Positions 17,115-25,450 of a stretch of 47,476 bases of DNA are shown in pieces. This stretch comes from JANPJV01 sp031425695 (GTDB lineage: Bacteria; Pseudomonadota; Gammaproteobacteria; Xanthomonadales; SZUA-5), in the NCBI GenBank assembly GCA_031425695.1, contig JANPJV010000099.1, positions 1 to 47,476 on the forward strand. The letters run 5' to 3'. Position 1 is the first letter of the stretch; every line of letters starts with the position of its first letter. The translations under genes were made by a program, and so were the position numbers. The notes below the pieces were generated by a model. That model had not been told where the DNA came from. It did not search any database and saw nothing but the letters and a program-made list of their open reading frames with translations.

Positions 17115-17180
17115 AAAAAACGCGTCCAACTGAAGGTTACACGAATAGGTCGGTCTCGTGAAAAGAGTGTGGTTTTGTTC

Positions 17181-18269
17181 TCAATTCCGGTTAAGCAATG
17201 TTTCTAAAGCTTGCGCGCGATCTTCCTGCAGCAACGGCTCGATCACGTTGTCGAGCGCGCCTTCCACGATCTCCTCGAGCTGGTACAGGGTCAGGTTGAT
17301 ACGATGATCGGTCAGCCGGCCCTGCGGAAAATTGTAGGTGCGGATACGTTGCGAGCGATCACCGCTGCCGACCTGCAGCTTGCGGTCGGCCGATTGCAGG
17401 TCGGCGGCCTTGGTGCGTTCGGCATCCAGCAGGCGTGCCTGCAGCAGGCTCAGGGCGCGGGAACGGTTTTTGTGCTGGGAGCGCTCGTCCTGGCATTCGA
17501 CCACGGTGCCGGTGGGCAGATGGGTGATGCGAATGGCCGAATCGGTCTTGTTCACATGTTGCCCGCCGGCGCCGGAGGCGCGGAAGGTGTCGACCTTGAG
17601 ATCTGCCGGATTGATGGCGGTGGCTTCGATCGCATCGAGCTCCGGCAGGATCGCAACCGTGCATGCCGACGTGTGGATGCGGCCCTGCGCTTCGGTTGCC
17701 GGCACTCGCTGGACGCGATGGGTGCCGGATTCGAACTTGAAGCGCGAGTAGGCACCCTGGCCTTCGACGCGCGCGATCACTTCGCGAAAGCCGCCATGCT
17801 CGCCGAGACTCTGGCTCAGGATCTCCACTCGCCAGCCGCGGCGCTCAGCGTAGCGCTGGTACATGCGAAACAGGTCGCCCGCGAAGATCGCGGCCTCGTC
17901 GCCGCCGGTGCCTGCGCGAATTTCCAGGAACAGGTTGCGGCCGTCGCGCTCGTCGGTGGGGATCAGGTTGAGCGCCAGGCCCTGGCTCAAGGCTTCGAGC
18001 TTGCCGCCGAGCGCGTCGATCTCGCTGCGTGCCATTTCGCGCATCTCGCCGTCATCTTCTTCGAGCATCAGTTGAGCCGCGCTCAGGTCTTTTTCCAGGC
18101 GCAGGTATTCGTCGAAATCGCCGCCAATCTGTTCCATCTGCGAGTTTTCGCGCGACAGCTCGCGAAAGCGATTGCCGTCGGCCAGCGTTTCCGGCTGCGA
18201 AAGCAACAGCTGTACTTCCTGGAGGCGTTCCTGCATCGCCTCGAGTTTTTGCCGAATACGTGGATTCAT
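17181..18269 (-). CDS. prfA: Peptide chain release factor 1
   Basis: Class I release factor for UAA and UAG codons. The stop-recognition tripeptide PAT is at residues 190-192 (RVPATEAQGRIHTSA), which identifies RF1 rather than RF2. The catalytic GGQ is at 235-237 (SGAGGQHVN). Length 362 aa is standard. It overlaps the hemA stop by four bases (ATGA), forming the conserved hemA-prfA unit. The usual prmC gene is not immediately downstream here. Confidence 0.98.
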   Translation of the reverse strand: MNPRIRQKLEAMQERLQEVQLLLSQPETLADGNRFRELSRENSQMEQIGGDFDEYLRLEKDLSAAQLMLEEDDGEMREMARSEIDALGGKLEALSQGLALNLIPTDERDGRNLFLEIRAGTGGDEAAIFAGDLFRMYQRYAERRGWRVEILSQSLGEHGGFREVIARVEGQGAYSRFKFESGTHRVQRVPATEAQGRIHTSACTVAILPELDAIEATAINPADLKVDTFRASGAGGQHVNKTDSAIRITHLPTGTVVECQDERSQHKNRSRALSLLQARLLDAERTKAADLQSADRKLQVGSGDRSQRIRTYNFPQGRLTDHRINLTLYQLEEIVEGALDNVIEPLLQEDRAQALETLLNRN

Positions 18270-19546
18270 TCAGTGCGCTGTCCGTTTGCATCTAGTGGTT
18301 CAAGGGCGAGCAGCCGCACCGCCATCTCCAGGAATTCCTCGTCGCCGAGCGCGGCGGCGCTGCGCAGGCCCACGGTGGGGCGATGCAGCAGCTTGTTGGT
18401 GAGCGCGTGCGATAGCTGGGCCAGCACCGCCTCGGGCGGCTCGCCGTTGTGCAGGCGCCGGAGCGCGCGCGCCAGGGTCTGTGCGCGCGCCAGTTCGGCG
18501 CGACCCCGCATGTCGACGATGGCGCCGGCGGCCAGGCGCTCGCGCCACCAGCTCATGAATCCGTCGACATGCAGCGCGACCATCGATTCGGCTTGCGCAG
18601 CGGCAGCACGACGCCCACGCATGCCTTCCTCGACGACGCTGCGCAGGTCATCGATGGTGTAGAGATAGACATCCGCCAGCTCGCCCGCCGCGGCCTCGAT
18701 ATTGCGTGGCACGCCGAGATCGACAGCGAACAGCGCATGCCGCTTGCGTGCCGCGAACGCTTGCCGCAGCGCGGCCGCGCTGACCAGCGGCGTGCTCACG
18801 TGCGCGGCGGTGATGAGGATGTCGCAGTCGGCCAGGTGGGTCTGCAGGTCTTCCAGGCGCGCGGCCTGGGCGCCGATGCGGTCAGCCAGCGTGCGCGCGC
18901 GTTCGAGCGTGCGATTGACCACCACGATGCGACGGACGCCGGCTCCGATCAGGTGGCGGGCGGCGAGCTCCACGGTCTCGCCGGCACCGACCAGCACCAC
19001 GTGGCGCTTGTGCATCTCGTCGAAGACCTGAGTGGCGAGGCGCACCGCGGCGTAGGCCACCGACACCGCATTGGCACCCAGGCGGGTCTCGGTGCGCACA
19101 TTTTTGGCGACCGCAAAACTGCGTTGCAACAGCTGTTCGAGCGGGCCCGACAGCGTGCGCGCGTCCTGCGCGAGCCGGTAGGCCTGTTTGAGCTGGCCCA
19201 GGATTTGTGGCTCGCCAATCACGAGCGAGTCGAGGCCGGTAGCGACACGGAAGATGTGCCGGACGGCCGCCGCGTCCTGGTGCTGGTAGGTGGCGCTGCC
19301 GAGCTCGGCCCGAGCGAGGCCGTGGAAGCGCAGCAACCATTCCAGCGCATTGCCCTCCGACCCTGGCGCGTAGTCCACATAGACTTCGGTGCGATTGCAG
19401 GTGCTCAGGATTGCCGCGGCGCCGACGCCGGGTAGCTCATGCAGATTCTTCAGCGCGGCCGGCGTACGCTCAGGCGCAAACGCCACCCGCTCGCGCAGGG
19501 CGAGCGGGGCGCTGGCGTGATTGATGCCGATCGCCAGAATGGCCAT
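18266..19546 (-). CDS. hemA: Glutamyl-tRNA reductase
   Basis: First committed enzyme of C5 tetrapyrrole synthesis: NADPH-dependent reduction of glutamyl-tRNA to glutamate-1-semialdehyde. The catalytic Cys50 lies in LSTCNRTEVYV. The NADPH-binding segment (VVLVGAGETVELAARHL) and the tRNA-contact region IGEPQILGQLKQAYRLA are present. Length is 426 aa. It supplies haem for the Ccm pathway at the other end of the window. It is divergent from the TPR gene with a mirrored leader sequence. Confidence 0.98.
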   Translation of the reverse strand: MAILAIGINHASAPLALRERVAFAPERTPAALKNLHELPGVGAAAILSTCNRTEVYVDYAPGSEGNALEWLLRFHGLARAELGSATYQHQDAAAVRHIFRVATGLDSLVIGEPQILGQLKQAYRLAQDARTLSGPLEQLLQRSFAVAKNVRTETRLGANAVSVAYAAVRLATQVFDEMHKRHVVLVGAGETVELAARHLIGAGVRRIVVVNRTLERARTLADRIGAQAARLEDLQTHLADCDILITAAHVSTPLVSAAALRQAFAARKRHALFAVDLGVPRNIEAAAGELADVYLYTIDDLRSVVEEGMRGRRAAAAQAESMVALHVDGFMSWWRERLAAGAIVDMRGRAELARAQTLARALRRLHNGEPPEAVLAQLSHALTNKLLHRPTVGLRSAAALGDEEFLEMAVRLLALEPLDANGQRTE

Positions 19547-19550
19547 TTAC

Positions 19551-19670
19551 CCAGAAACCTCAGTTGACCGTTTTTCGCGCTGCATAGGACGATGATTCTT
19601 TTGCCTTTTTCGCAACGGGGCCGGCGCACCTATCGGGCGACCGTCGCTCCGTCCACCTGAGGTTTCTAGG
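19551..19670. promoter_or_regulatory. Mirrored leader element in the hemA / TPR divergent region
   Basis: CCAGAAACCTCAG at 19551-19563 and CTGAGGTTTCTAGG at 19657-19670 are inverted copies. Each lies about 5 bp from a divergent start: the minus-strand text reads CTGAGGTTTCTGGGTAAATG for hemA, and the plus strand reads CTGAGGTTTCTAGGTAGAATG (ATG at 19675). The shared GGTA(A/G)A(A)T part also resembles a -10 box. Confidence 0.6.
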
Positions 19671-19674
19671 TAGA

Positions 19675-21429
19675 ATGCCGCAGCATGCCTTGTACCGAAC
19701 GGAATTGTCCTTGGGCGTTACAGTGAAGATCAAGCCGAGCCGCCCGCGCGCGGCCCGGTGGTTGTCGCGCGTGCTGCGGGCAACCGCTCTCGGCCTGGCG
19801 CTGCTCGCAAGCGTACCGCCGGCGCTGGCGACACCCGGATCGGACCGGACGGCAGTGCTGGAAGCGGCGCTCATCGGCGAGTTCGCGCTGCAGGGCGGCG
19901 ATATTCCACGTGCTGCCGAACGCTATGGAGAGGCGGCGGAGCACAGCACGCAACCCGAGCTGATCGAACGCGCCGCGACCGTCGCACTCTACGCGAAGAA
20001 CTATGAAGCGGCGGCAAAGGTCGGCAAGCGCTGGCTGAGCCTGGTCCCCGGCGCGGTCGGTGCGCACCGTACGCTCGCCTGGGCGGCACTGGCGCGCGAC
20101 CAGATCCCGGCCGCGGACGAGCAACTGCGCGCGCTCCTGGCCCAAGGCACGCTCGACGCGCAGCGGGCCGTCGCCCAAGTGCTGGTCGCTGCCGAAAATC
20201 GCAAGAGCGCGCCCGCTGAGCTCGACGCGCTGGTCGCGACCGGATCGCTCACGCCGATCGAAAACGGTCCGGTGTGGTCCGCGGTTGCCAGCAATCTCGG
20301 CGAAAGCAGGCTCGCCATGGATCTCGCTGCGGTCGAGACCAAGCGCAATCCCAAGAGCGCCGAGGCCTGGCGCCGGCGTGCGCAGGCGGAACTCGCGGCG
20401 GGCAAGCCGGCGCTCGCACGCGCCTCGCTGCAGCGAGCGATCAAGCTGCAGCCCGAAGATTTCGATCTGCGCCTGGCCCTCGCCGCGATCCTGTCGCAGT
20501 CGGGCGATATCAAGGCCGCTGACAAGCTGTTGTCGCAGGCAAGCCAGCAGGATGACCGCCTGTTCGCGGCACGCCTGGCCAATGCCGCGGCCAAGGTCGA
20601 CCAGAAGACGCTCGCCCGGATCGAACGCGCCCTCGAAAAGGCCAAGCCGGAAAACGTAAAGACGCGCGCCTTCCTGCTGGGCCAGCTGGCCGAGCTGCGC
20701 GAGCAGCCGGACATGGCGCTGCGCTGGTACGCCCAGGAACCCGCCGGGGCGGCCTGGCACGACGCGCAATTGCGCCGTGCAGTGTTGCTCGCACGCGATT
20801 CCAAGGACCTGTCCGCCGCGCGGACGCTGCTGGTCGAAGCGCGCGCGAAATCAACCGAGGTCGACCAGCGCGTCGATGCCTGGCTGCTGGAAGCCGAGCT
20901 GCTGACACCCACCGATCGGGTGGCCGCGCTCAAGGTCTACGACGAGGCGATCGGCCAGCTGCCGAGGGACTCGCGCCTGTTGTATGCGCGCGCGCTGTTT
21001 CGTGTCGCGGACAACGACGTGCCCGGGCTGGAAGCCGACCTGCAGCGCATCCTGAGCCTCGATCCGGAAAATCCGCAGGCGCTGAATGCACTCGGCTATA
21101 CGCTGGCCGACCGCACCGATCGCACTACCGAGGCGCTCGGCTACATCCGTCGCGCGCTCGCGCTGCAACCGGACGATGGCGCTTTCGTCGACAGCATGGG
21201 CTGGGTGCAATTCCGGCTCGGGAATATCGACGAGGCCCTGGTCCACCTGCGCCGCGCCTATGAGCTGGTACCCGATGGCGAAGTGGCCGCGCACCTCGCC
21301 GAGGCCCTGTGGGTCGCCAAGAAGCAGAGCGAAGCCCGCGAGCTGTGGCGCGATGCGCTCAAGCGCTGGCCGGACAACAAAGCGCTCACCGACAGCATCA
21401 AGCGCCTCGATCCGGACTTCAGTCCGTGA
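19675..21429 (+). CDS. Exported tetratricopeptide repeat protein
   Basis: Periplasmic helical repeat scaffold of 584 aa, equivalent by position to the TPR gene between hemA and lolB in Pseudomonas. A basic n-region and hydrophobic core (about residues 20-50, ending PPALA) form a signal peptide. TPR units run from about 55 to the C-terminus, clearest at NPQALNALGYTLADR and GWVQFRLGNIDEALVHLRRA. The start is uncertain: ATG at 19675 lies inside the mirrored leader, while GTG at 19723 (KIKPSRPRAARWL...) would leave a more normal signal peptide. TAGAAT at 19671-19676 could be a -10 if the GTG is used. Its stop overlaps the lolB start. Confidence 0.88.
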   Translation: MPQHALYRTELSLGVTVKIKPSRPRAARWLSRVLRATALGLALLASVPPALATPGSDRTAVLEAALIGEFALQGGDIPRAAERYGEAAEHSTQPELIERAATVALYAKNYEAAAKVGKRWLSLVPGAVGAHRTLAWAALARDQIPAADEQLRALLAQGTLDAQRAVAQVLVAAENRKSAPAELDALVATGSLTPIENGPVWSAVASNLGESRLAMDLAAVETKRNPKSAEAWRRRAQAELAAGKPALARASLQRAIKLQPEDFDLRLALAAILSQSGDIKAADKLLSQASQQDDRLFAARLANAAAKVDQKTLARIERALEKAKPENVKTRAFLLGQLAELREQPDMALRWYAQEPAGAAWHDAQLRRAVLLARDSKDLSAARTLLVEARAKSTEVDQRVDAWLLEAELLTPTDRVAALKVYDEAIGQLPRDSRLLYARALFRVADNDVPGLEADLQRILSLDPENPQALNALGYTLADRTDRTTEALGYIRRALALQPDDGAFVDSMGWVQFRLGNIDEALVHLRRAYELVPDGEVAAHLAEALWVAKKQSEARELWRDALKRWPDNKALTDSIKRLDPDFSP

Positions 21430-22028
21430 GAGCGCTCATCTGGTTGTTGGTGGCACTGTCCTTGAGCGCCTGTGTGTCGCGTGCCCCGCGACCCGGCGAT
21501 GCGGCCGCGACTGCGCTCGGCGAATCGCGACTGTTGCAACGCGAACAGGCACTTGGCGCAGCCACGGAGTTTCGCCTCAGTGGTCGCATCGCGATCAGCG
21601 ACGGCAAGGACAGCGGCAGCGGCAGCTTCGACTGGGACCAGCGCGCGGGTGCTTTCACGCTCAACTTCACGGCGCCCGTGACCGCCCAGAACTGGCGCCT
21701 GGAAGCGTCATCGACACAGGCACTGCTGATCGAATCCAACGGTGCCATCCGCGTGGCTGAAAACGCCGAGGCCTTGCTCGCGCGCGAGCTCCACTGGCAG
21801 TTGCCGACCGATTCCATGCGCTATTGGGTCCGCGGCCTGCGTGCGCCCGGCAGCGACAGCGAAACCGAGTTCGATGCCGACGGCGAGCTCGTCCTGCTGC
21901 GCCAGAATGGCTGGGAGATCCGCTATCCCGCCTTCGACAACCTGCAGAAGCCATCGCTGCCGAAGAAGGTGTTCGCCAGGAACGGCGAGCACCAGGTGCG
22001 CATCTCGGTGCGTAAATGGTCTTCGTAG
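21426..22028 (+). CDS. lolB: Outer membrane lipoprotein receptor LolB
   Basis: Accepts lipoproteins from LolA and inserts them in the outer membrane. It starts at a GTG that overlaps the preceding TGA (GTGA) and gives a 200-aa protein with a lipobox LSLSAC (Cys16). The LolB fold signature includes FRLSGRIAISDGKDSGSGSFDWDQ and the C-terminal W-containing strands (NGWEIRYPAF). The TAG stop lies inside the left arm of repeat E1. Next gene is ispE, as in Pseudomonas. Confidence 0.94.
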   Translation: MRALIWLLVALSLSACVSRAPRPGDAAATALGESRLLQREQALGAATEFRLSGRIAISDGKDSGSGSFDWDQRAGAFTLNFTAPVTAQNWRLEASSTQALLIESNGAIRVAENAEALLARELHWQLPTDSMRYWVRGLRAPGSDSETEFDADGELVLLRQNGWEIRYPAFDNLQKPSLPKKVFARNGEHQVRISVRKWSS

Positions 22029-22267
22029 GTCACGTTGGGCCCGCGTCGCGACGGTTTTTCGCGATTGGTTATTCGGGCACTACGTGACACGGTAACGTGG
22101 TCCTGGCTTTTGGTGGTCTGCGCTGTGCGCGGACTCTTTCTGGTTGAGCTGCAGAAGCGTCCGCGCGCAGCGCAGACCCACCACAGGCAGGAGCCTCAAA
22201 CGGGGCGCATTTTGGCCGAACCTCTGGCCGACATCACTCAACACGACGCGGGCGCAACGTGACCTAC
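22025..22267. repeat. Dispersed palindrome, family E, copy 1, with a nested element
   Basis: Arms 22025-22047 (GTAGGTCACGTTGGGCCCGC...) and 22245-22267 match at 22 of 23 positions. The left arm contains the lolB stop (22026-22028) and the right arm contains the ispE GTG (22259-22261). Between the arms lies a separate palindrome of family F (22102-22191). The other family E copies (30376-30464 and 41091-41194) have short centres without this insertion. Confidence 0.88.
22102..22191. repeat. Dispersed palindrome, family F, copy 1 (nested in E1)
   Basis: The left arm reads CCTGGCTTTTGGTGGTCTGC and on to GCGCGGAC. The right arm is the complement GTCCGCGCGCAGCGCAGACCCACCACAGGCAGG. The same arm (GGTGGGTCTGCGC...GCGCGGAC) occurs three times at 46202-46315. 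Nesting inside E1 suggests insertion of a mobile unit into an older repeat. Confidence 0.85.
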
Positions 22268-23122
22268 GAAAGCTCCCAGCTCACGGTTTTTCCCCCCGCC
22301 AAGCTCAACCTGTTCCTGCACATCGTTGGGCGGCGAGCGGATGGGTATCACCTGCTGCAGACGGTGTTCGAGATCATCGACTGGTGCGATGAACTTAAGC
22401 TCACGGTGCGCGCGGACGGTCGCATCATTCGCCACGGCGGGGCGGCTGAGGTAGCAGACGAGCAGGATTTGGTGGTGCGCGCAGCTCGCGCACTGCAGAT
22501 GGCCAGCGCGACGCGGCTGGGCGCCGACCTCGCGTTGGTCAAGTCGATCCCACAAGGCGCAGGTCTCGGCGGTGGCAGCAGCGACGCCGCCGCGACCCTG
22601 TTGGGCCTAAACCAGCTCTGGGAGCTCGGCATGTCGAGCGCCGACTTGAGTGAAGTCGGGCTGCGGCTGGGCGCAGACGTGCCGGTCTTCATTCAACAGC
22701 AACCGGCCTGGGCCGAAGGCATCGGGGAAATCCTGACGCCGCTGACCTTCGTCGAACGCGAGTATCTCGTCGTGTTCCCCGCCGTAACCCTTGCAACAGC
22801 GCCCATGTTCGCCGATCCCAGGCTCGTTCGTAACTGCGTCCCTATCAAGCAGCACAAGTATCTCGCCGGCGCGACGTTGGGAAATGTATTCGAGCCGGTT
22901 GCCTTCGCGCTCTCGCCGCCCACCGCCGCCGCCGCCCACTGGCTCGAGCAGCGGATCGGTCCGGTCCGCATGACCGGCAGTGGCAGCGCGCTGTTTGTCG
23001 GGATCGATGATGCGGCCAGCGTCAGCGCGGCGATGGCAGACGCGCCGGGCAGCTGGCAATGGCGTTGCGTTTCCTCCCTCGCGAATTGGTTTGACAAGCC
23101 TCGACGCCGACCGCGAAAATAG
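22259..23122 (+). CDS. ispE: 4-diphosphocytidyl-2-C-methyl-D-erythritol kinase
   Basis: GHMP-family kinase of the MEP isoprenoid pathway. N-terminal PPAKLNLFLHIVGRRADGYH carries the conserved lysine. The ATP-binding loop PQGAGLGGGSSDAA lies at about residues 98-111, and the C-terminal MTGSGSALFVG motif is present. Length is 287 aa. The only suitable start is GTG at 22259, within the right arm of repeat E1; no ATG or TTG gives the expected N-terminus, so the repeat supplies the start codon. Confidence 0.95.
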   Translation: MTYESSQLTVFPPAKLNLFLHIVGRRADGYHLLQTVFEIIDWCDELKLTVRADGRIIRHGGAAEVADEQDLVVRAARALQMASATRLGADLALVKSIPQGAGLGGGSSDAAATLLGLNQLWELGMSSADLSEVGLRLGADVPVFIQQQPAWAEGIGEILTPLTFVEREYLVVFPAVTLATAPMFADPRLVRNCVPIKQHKYLAGATLGNVFEPVAFALSPPTAAAAHWLEQRIGPVRMTGSGSALFVGIDDAASVSAAMADAPGSWQWRCVSSLANWFDKPRRRPRK

Positions 23123-23188
23123 CGGGCTCCGTAGCATCAAGCTGACCGGCTTCGAAAGACGCCCGTTTTCGTGATGCTGCGGCCGGCT

Positions 23189-23264
23189 TGGGGCGTCGCC
23201 AAGCTGGTAAGGCACGGGATTTTGATTCCCGCATTCCTAGGTTCGAGTCCTAGCGCCCCAGCCA
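23189..23264 (+). tRNA. tRNA-Gln (UUG anticodon)
   Basis: Acceptor stem TGGGGCG pairs with CGCCCCA (23254-23260). The anticodon stem is CGGGA/TCCCG with loop TTTTGAT and anticodon TTG at 23222-23224. The T-loop is GTTCGAGTC, the discriminator is G, and CCA is encoded at 23262-23264. It sits between ispE and prs, the position it has in Pseudomonas. Confidence 0.97.
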
Positions 23265-23285
23265 ACTCTCTTCAAAGAGTCATTT

Positions 23286-24263
23286 GTGAGCAGCAAGCGT
23301 ACCGATCCCAGCGCACCCGGTCTGATGATTTTCACCGGGAGCGCGCATCCGCGACTCGCCAGCTCGATTGCATTCGAGCTCGGCGTGCCGTTGGGCAAGG
23401 CCAATGTCGGACGCTTTTCCGACGGCGAGGTCGCCGTCGAGATCATGGAGAACGTTCGCAGCCAAAACGTCTTCCTGATTCAGCCAACGTCGCCGCCGAC
23501 CGCGGAGACGCTGATGGAACTGCTGGTGATGGTCGACGCGTTCAAGCGTGCGTCGGCCGCATCCGTGACCGCGGTGATTCCCTATTTTGGCTATGCCCGC
23601 CAGGACCGACGCGCACGCAATGCACGCGTGCCGATCACGGCGAAGGTCGCCGCCGACATCATCGGCACGGTGGGAACCGACCGCGTGCTCACGGTCGACC
23701 TGCACGCCGAGCAAATCCAGGGTTTCTTCGACGTCCCGCTCGATAACGTCTATGCGTCGCCGGTGCTGCTGGCCGATATGTGGCGCAACTACGCCGGCGA
23801 CCCGCTGATCGTGGTGGCGCCGGACGTCGGCGGCGTGGTTCGCGCCCGCGCGATGGCCAAACGCCTCGACGACGCCGAGCTTGCGATTATCGACAAACGT
23901 CGCCCCAAGGCGAACGAGTCGGTGGTCATGAACCTCATCGGCGACGTCGCGGGCAAGACCTGCATCATGGTCGACGACATTGTCGACACTGCCGGCACCC
24001 TTTCCGCTGCTGCTCGCGCACTCAAGGAGCGCGGCGCCCGCAAGGTCGTGGCCTACTGCGTCCACCCGGTGCTCTCGGGCCCCGCGATCGACAACATCAG
24101 CAACTCGCAGCTCGACGAGCTGGTGGTCACCGACACCATCGCCCTGCGCCCCGAAGCCCGCGCCTGCAGCAAGATCCGCCAACTCTCCGTCGCCGAGCTC
24201 CTCGCCGAAACCATCCGCCGAATCGCCGGAGGAGAAAGCGTCAGCTCGCTGTACGTGGATTGA
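23286..24263 (+). CDS. prs: Ribose-phosphate pyrophosphokinase
   Basis: Makes PRPP from ribose 5-phosphate and ATP for nucleotide, histidine and tryptophan synthesis. It is 325 aa with the N-terminal FTGSAHPRLASSIAFELGV, the flexible-loop region YFGYARQDRRAR, and the PRPP-binding VMVDDIVDTAGTL. The start is GTG at 23286, with AAAGAG upstream, 22 bp past the tRNA; the N-terminus is slightly longer than in E. coli. Confidence 0.97.
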   Translation: MSSKRTDPSAPGLMIFTGSAHPRLASSIAFELGVPLGKANVGRFSDGEVAVEIMENVRSQNVFLIQPTSPPTAETLMELLVMVDAFKRASAASVTAVIPYFGYARQDRRARNARVPITAKVAADIIGTVGTDRVLTVDLHAEQIQGFFDVPLDNVYASPVLLADMWRNYAGDPLIVVAPDVGGVVRARAMAKRLDDAELAIIDKRRPKANESVVMNLIGDVAGKTCIMVDDIVDTAGTLSAAARALKERGARKVVAYCVHPVLSGPAIDNISNSQLDELVVTDTIALRPEARACSKIRQLSVAELLAETIRRIAGGESVSSLYVD

Positions 24264-24290
24264 TCCGCGTCCGATCAAGTTCTTTTTTTT

Positions 24291-24393
24291 GACGCAAACG
24301 AACGCAAATAAAAGGAGCAAGTTACGCAAAAAGAGCTGCAGCGATAACGTGTTTTTTTTGCGTCCTTTTGCTCCCTTTGCGTTCATTTGCGTC
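24291..24393. repeat. Dispersed palindrome, family A, copy 2
   Basis: Same structure as 4770-4873: purine-rich left arm from GACGCAAACGAACGC, pyrimidine right arm ending TTTGCGTC. The segment 24356-24382 is identical to 4836-4862 over 27 bases. T-runs lie on the left flank (24281-24290) and inside (24352-24359). It follows prs and could serve as its 3' hairpin. Confidence 0.86.
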
Positions 24394-24510
24394 AAGGCTT
24401 TTCGCGGTCTGAGTTTGCGAGGATCGAGGTGTCAGCGCTGCGCACTCACCAGTGCTCAGCGCTCACCCCTCGGGGTCGGCTGGTCGCAGGTCGATGTCAC
24501 GGGCGGTGGG

Positions 24511-24540
24511 GCGGGGCGAATGAGTCGCCGCGTTTTTCTT
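24511..24540 (+). terminator. Terminator-like hairpin in the rplY leader
   Basis: GCGGGGCGA-ATGAG-TCGCCGC followed by GTTTTTCTT. Stem, short loop and T-tract fit an intrinsic terminator on the plus strand. It lies only 44 bp before the rplY ATG and before the usual ribosome site, so it may act as a leader attenuator rather than a 3' end for prs. Confidence 0.55.
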
Positions 24541-24543
24541 TAT

Positions 24544-24562
24544 GCATTCCCGGATGGAATGC
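24544..24562 (+). promoter_or_regulatory. Leader hairpin before the rplY ribosome site
   Basis: GCATTCC-CGGAT-GGAATGC is a perfect 7-bp stem with a 5-base loop, 8 bp before the AAGGAA ribosome site (24571-24576). Together with the upstream terminator-like hairpin it could regulate rplY. No known riboswitch or L25 autoregulatory site is recognised. Confidence 0.45.
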
Positions 24563-24583
24563 TTCACTCAAAGGAACAACATC

Positions 24584-25303
24584 ATGGCCAAAGTTCAAAA
24601 GGTGCCGGTCGAATTCCGCGCCGACGAGGGGAAGGGTGCGAGCCGCCGCCTTCGTCGCGCTGGAAAAGTTCCGGCGATTCTCTACGGGGGTGGCCTCGAG
24701 CCGCGCGCGTTGCAGATCGATCAGTTGTTGGCTTATCGCTACGCAAAGAGCGAGTGGTTCTATACCAACATCCTCGAGCTCGAGGTCGGCAACGAGACGC
24801 AGAAGGCGCTGGTCCGTGCGCTGCAGCGTCATCCGTACAAGCCGATGCTGCTGCACATCGACTTCCAGCGCGTCTCCGAGAACGAGCCGGTGCGCCTGCG
24901 CGTTCCGTTCCACTTCATCAACCAGGAAATCTCGCCGGCCGGCAAGACCAGTGGCGTGCTCGTGCTGCACGAGCTCAATGACCTGTGGATCAGCTGCCTG
25001 CCGAAAGACCTGCCGGAGTTCATCGAGGTTGACCTCGCCGAGCTCAAGGAAGGCGACACCATCCACATCTCCGACCTCAAGCTGCCGCCGGGCGTCGACG
25101 TGCCCTCGCTCAAGCTTGGTCGCGAGCACGATTCGGCCGTGGTCGTGGCGCGCATGACCGCAGAAGAAGCAGTTGAAGTCCCGGCGGAAGGCGCGGCAGC
25201 GGCCGCTCCGGCTGCTGGCAAAGGCAAGAAGCCTGCCGCGGCTGCGCCGGCGAAGGCCGCTGCGGCTGCTCCGGCTGCGAAGAAGCCCGCTGCCAAGAAG
25301 TAA
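24584..25303 (+). CDS. rplY: 50S ribosomal protein L25 (Ctc/TL5 form)
   Basis: Binds 5S rRNA in the large subunit. The N-terminal L25 domain starts MAKVQKVPVEFRADEGKGASRRLRRAGKVPAILYG and is followed by a TL5-type beta domain. A low-complexity Ala/Lys/Pro tail fills the last 45 residues or so (ending APAAKKPAAKK). Length 239 aa makes this the long two-domain form. Start ATG at 24584 has AAGGAA at 24571-24576; an upstream in-frame ATG (24542) lies in the leader hairpin region and is unlikely to be used. Confidence 0.96.
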   Translation: MAKVQKVPVEFRADEGKGASRRLRRAGKVPAILYGGGLEPRALQIDQLLAYRYAKSEWFYTNILELEVGNETQKALVRALQRHPYKPMLLHIDFQRVSENEPVRLRVPFHFINQEISPAGKTSGVLVLHELNDLWISCLPKDLPEFIEVDLAELKEGDTIHISDLKLPPGVDVPSLKLGREHDSAVVVARMTAEEAVEVPAEGAAAAAPAAGKGKKPAAAAPAKAAAAAPAAKKPAAKK

Positions 25304-25318
25304 GTGCTGAAGTTTGAC

Positions 25319-25336
25319 AGGTCCATCCATGGACCT
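25319..25336 (+). terminator. Hairpin after rplY
   Basis: AGGTCCAT-CC-ATGGACCT is a perfect 8-bp stem 15 bp past the rplY stop. The sequence after it (TTTCAAGC) has only three T residues, so terminator strength is doubtful. Confidence 0.45.
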
Positions 25337-25377
25337 TTCAAGCAGGCTGCACCAAGAATGGCTTTTTTGTTTCGCTT

Positions 25378-25427
25378 CATTTTCAAGGACTTGAGCCCTT
25401 GAAAATGGCGGCACGTCGATGTGCCGC
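25378..25427. repeat. Twin palindromes, family K, copy 2
   Basis: CATTTTCAAGG...CCTTGAAAATG (25378-25407) followed by GCGGCAC-GTCGAT-GTGCCGC (25408-25427). It pairs the same two motif types as 14383-14430 (a TTTCAA...TTGAAA arm and a GGCAC...GTGCC arm), but in the opposite order. Confidence 0.75.
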
Positions 25428-25450
25428 GCGGGTTCGAAACTGACGGTTCG

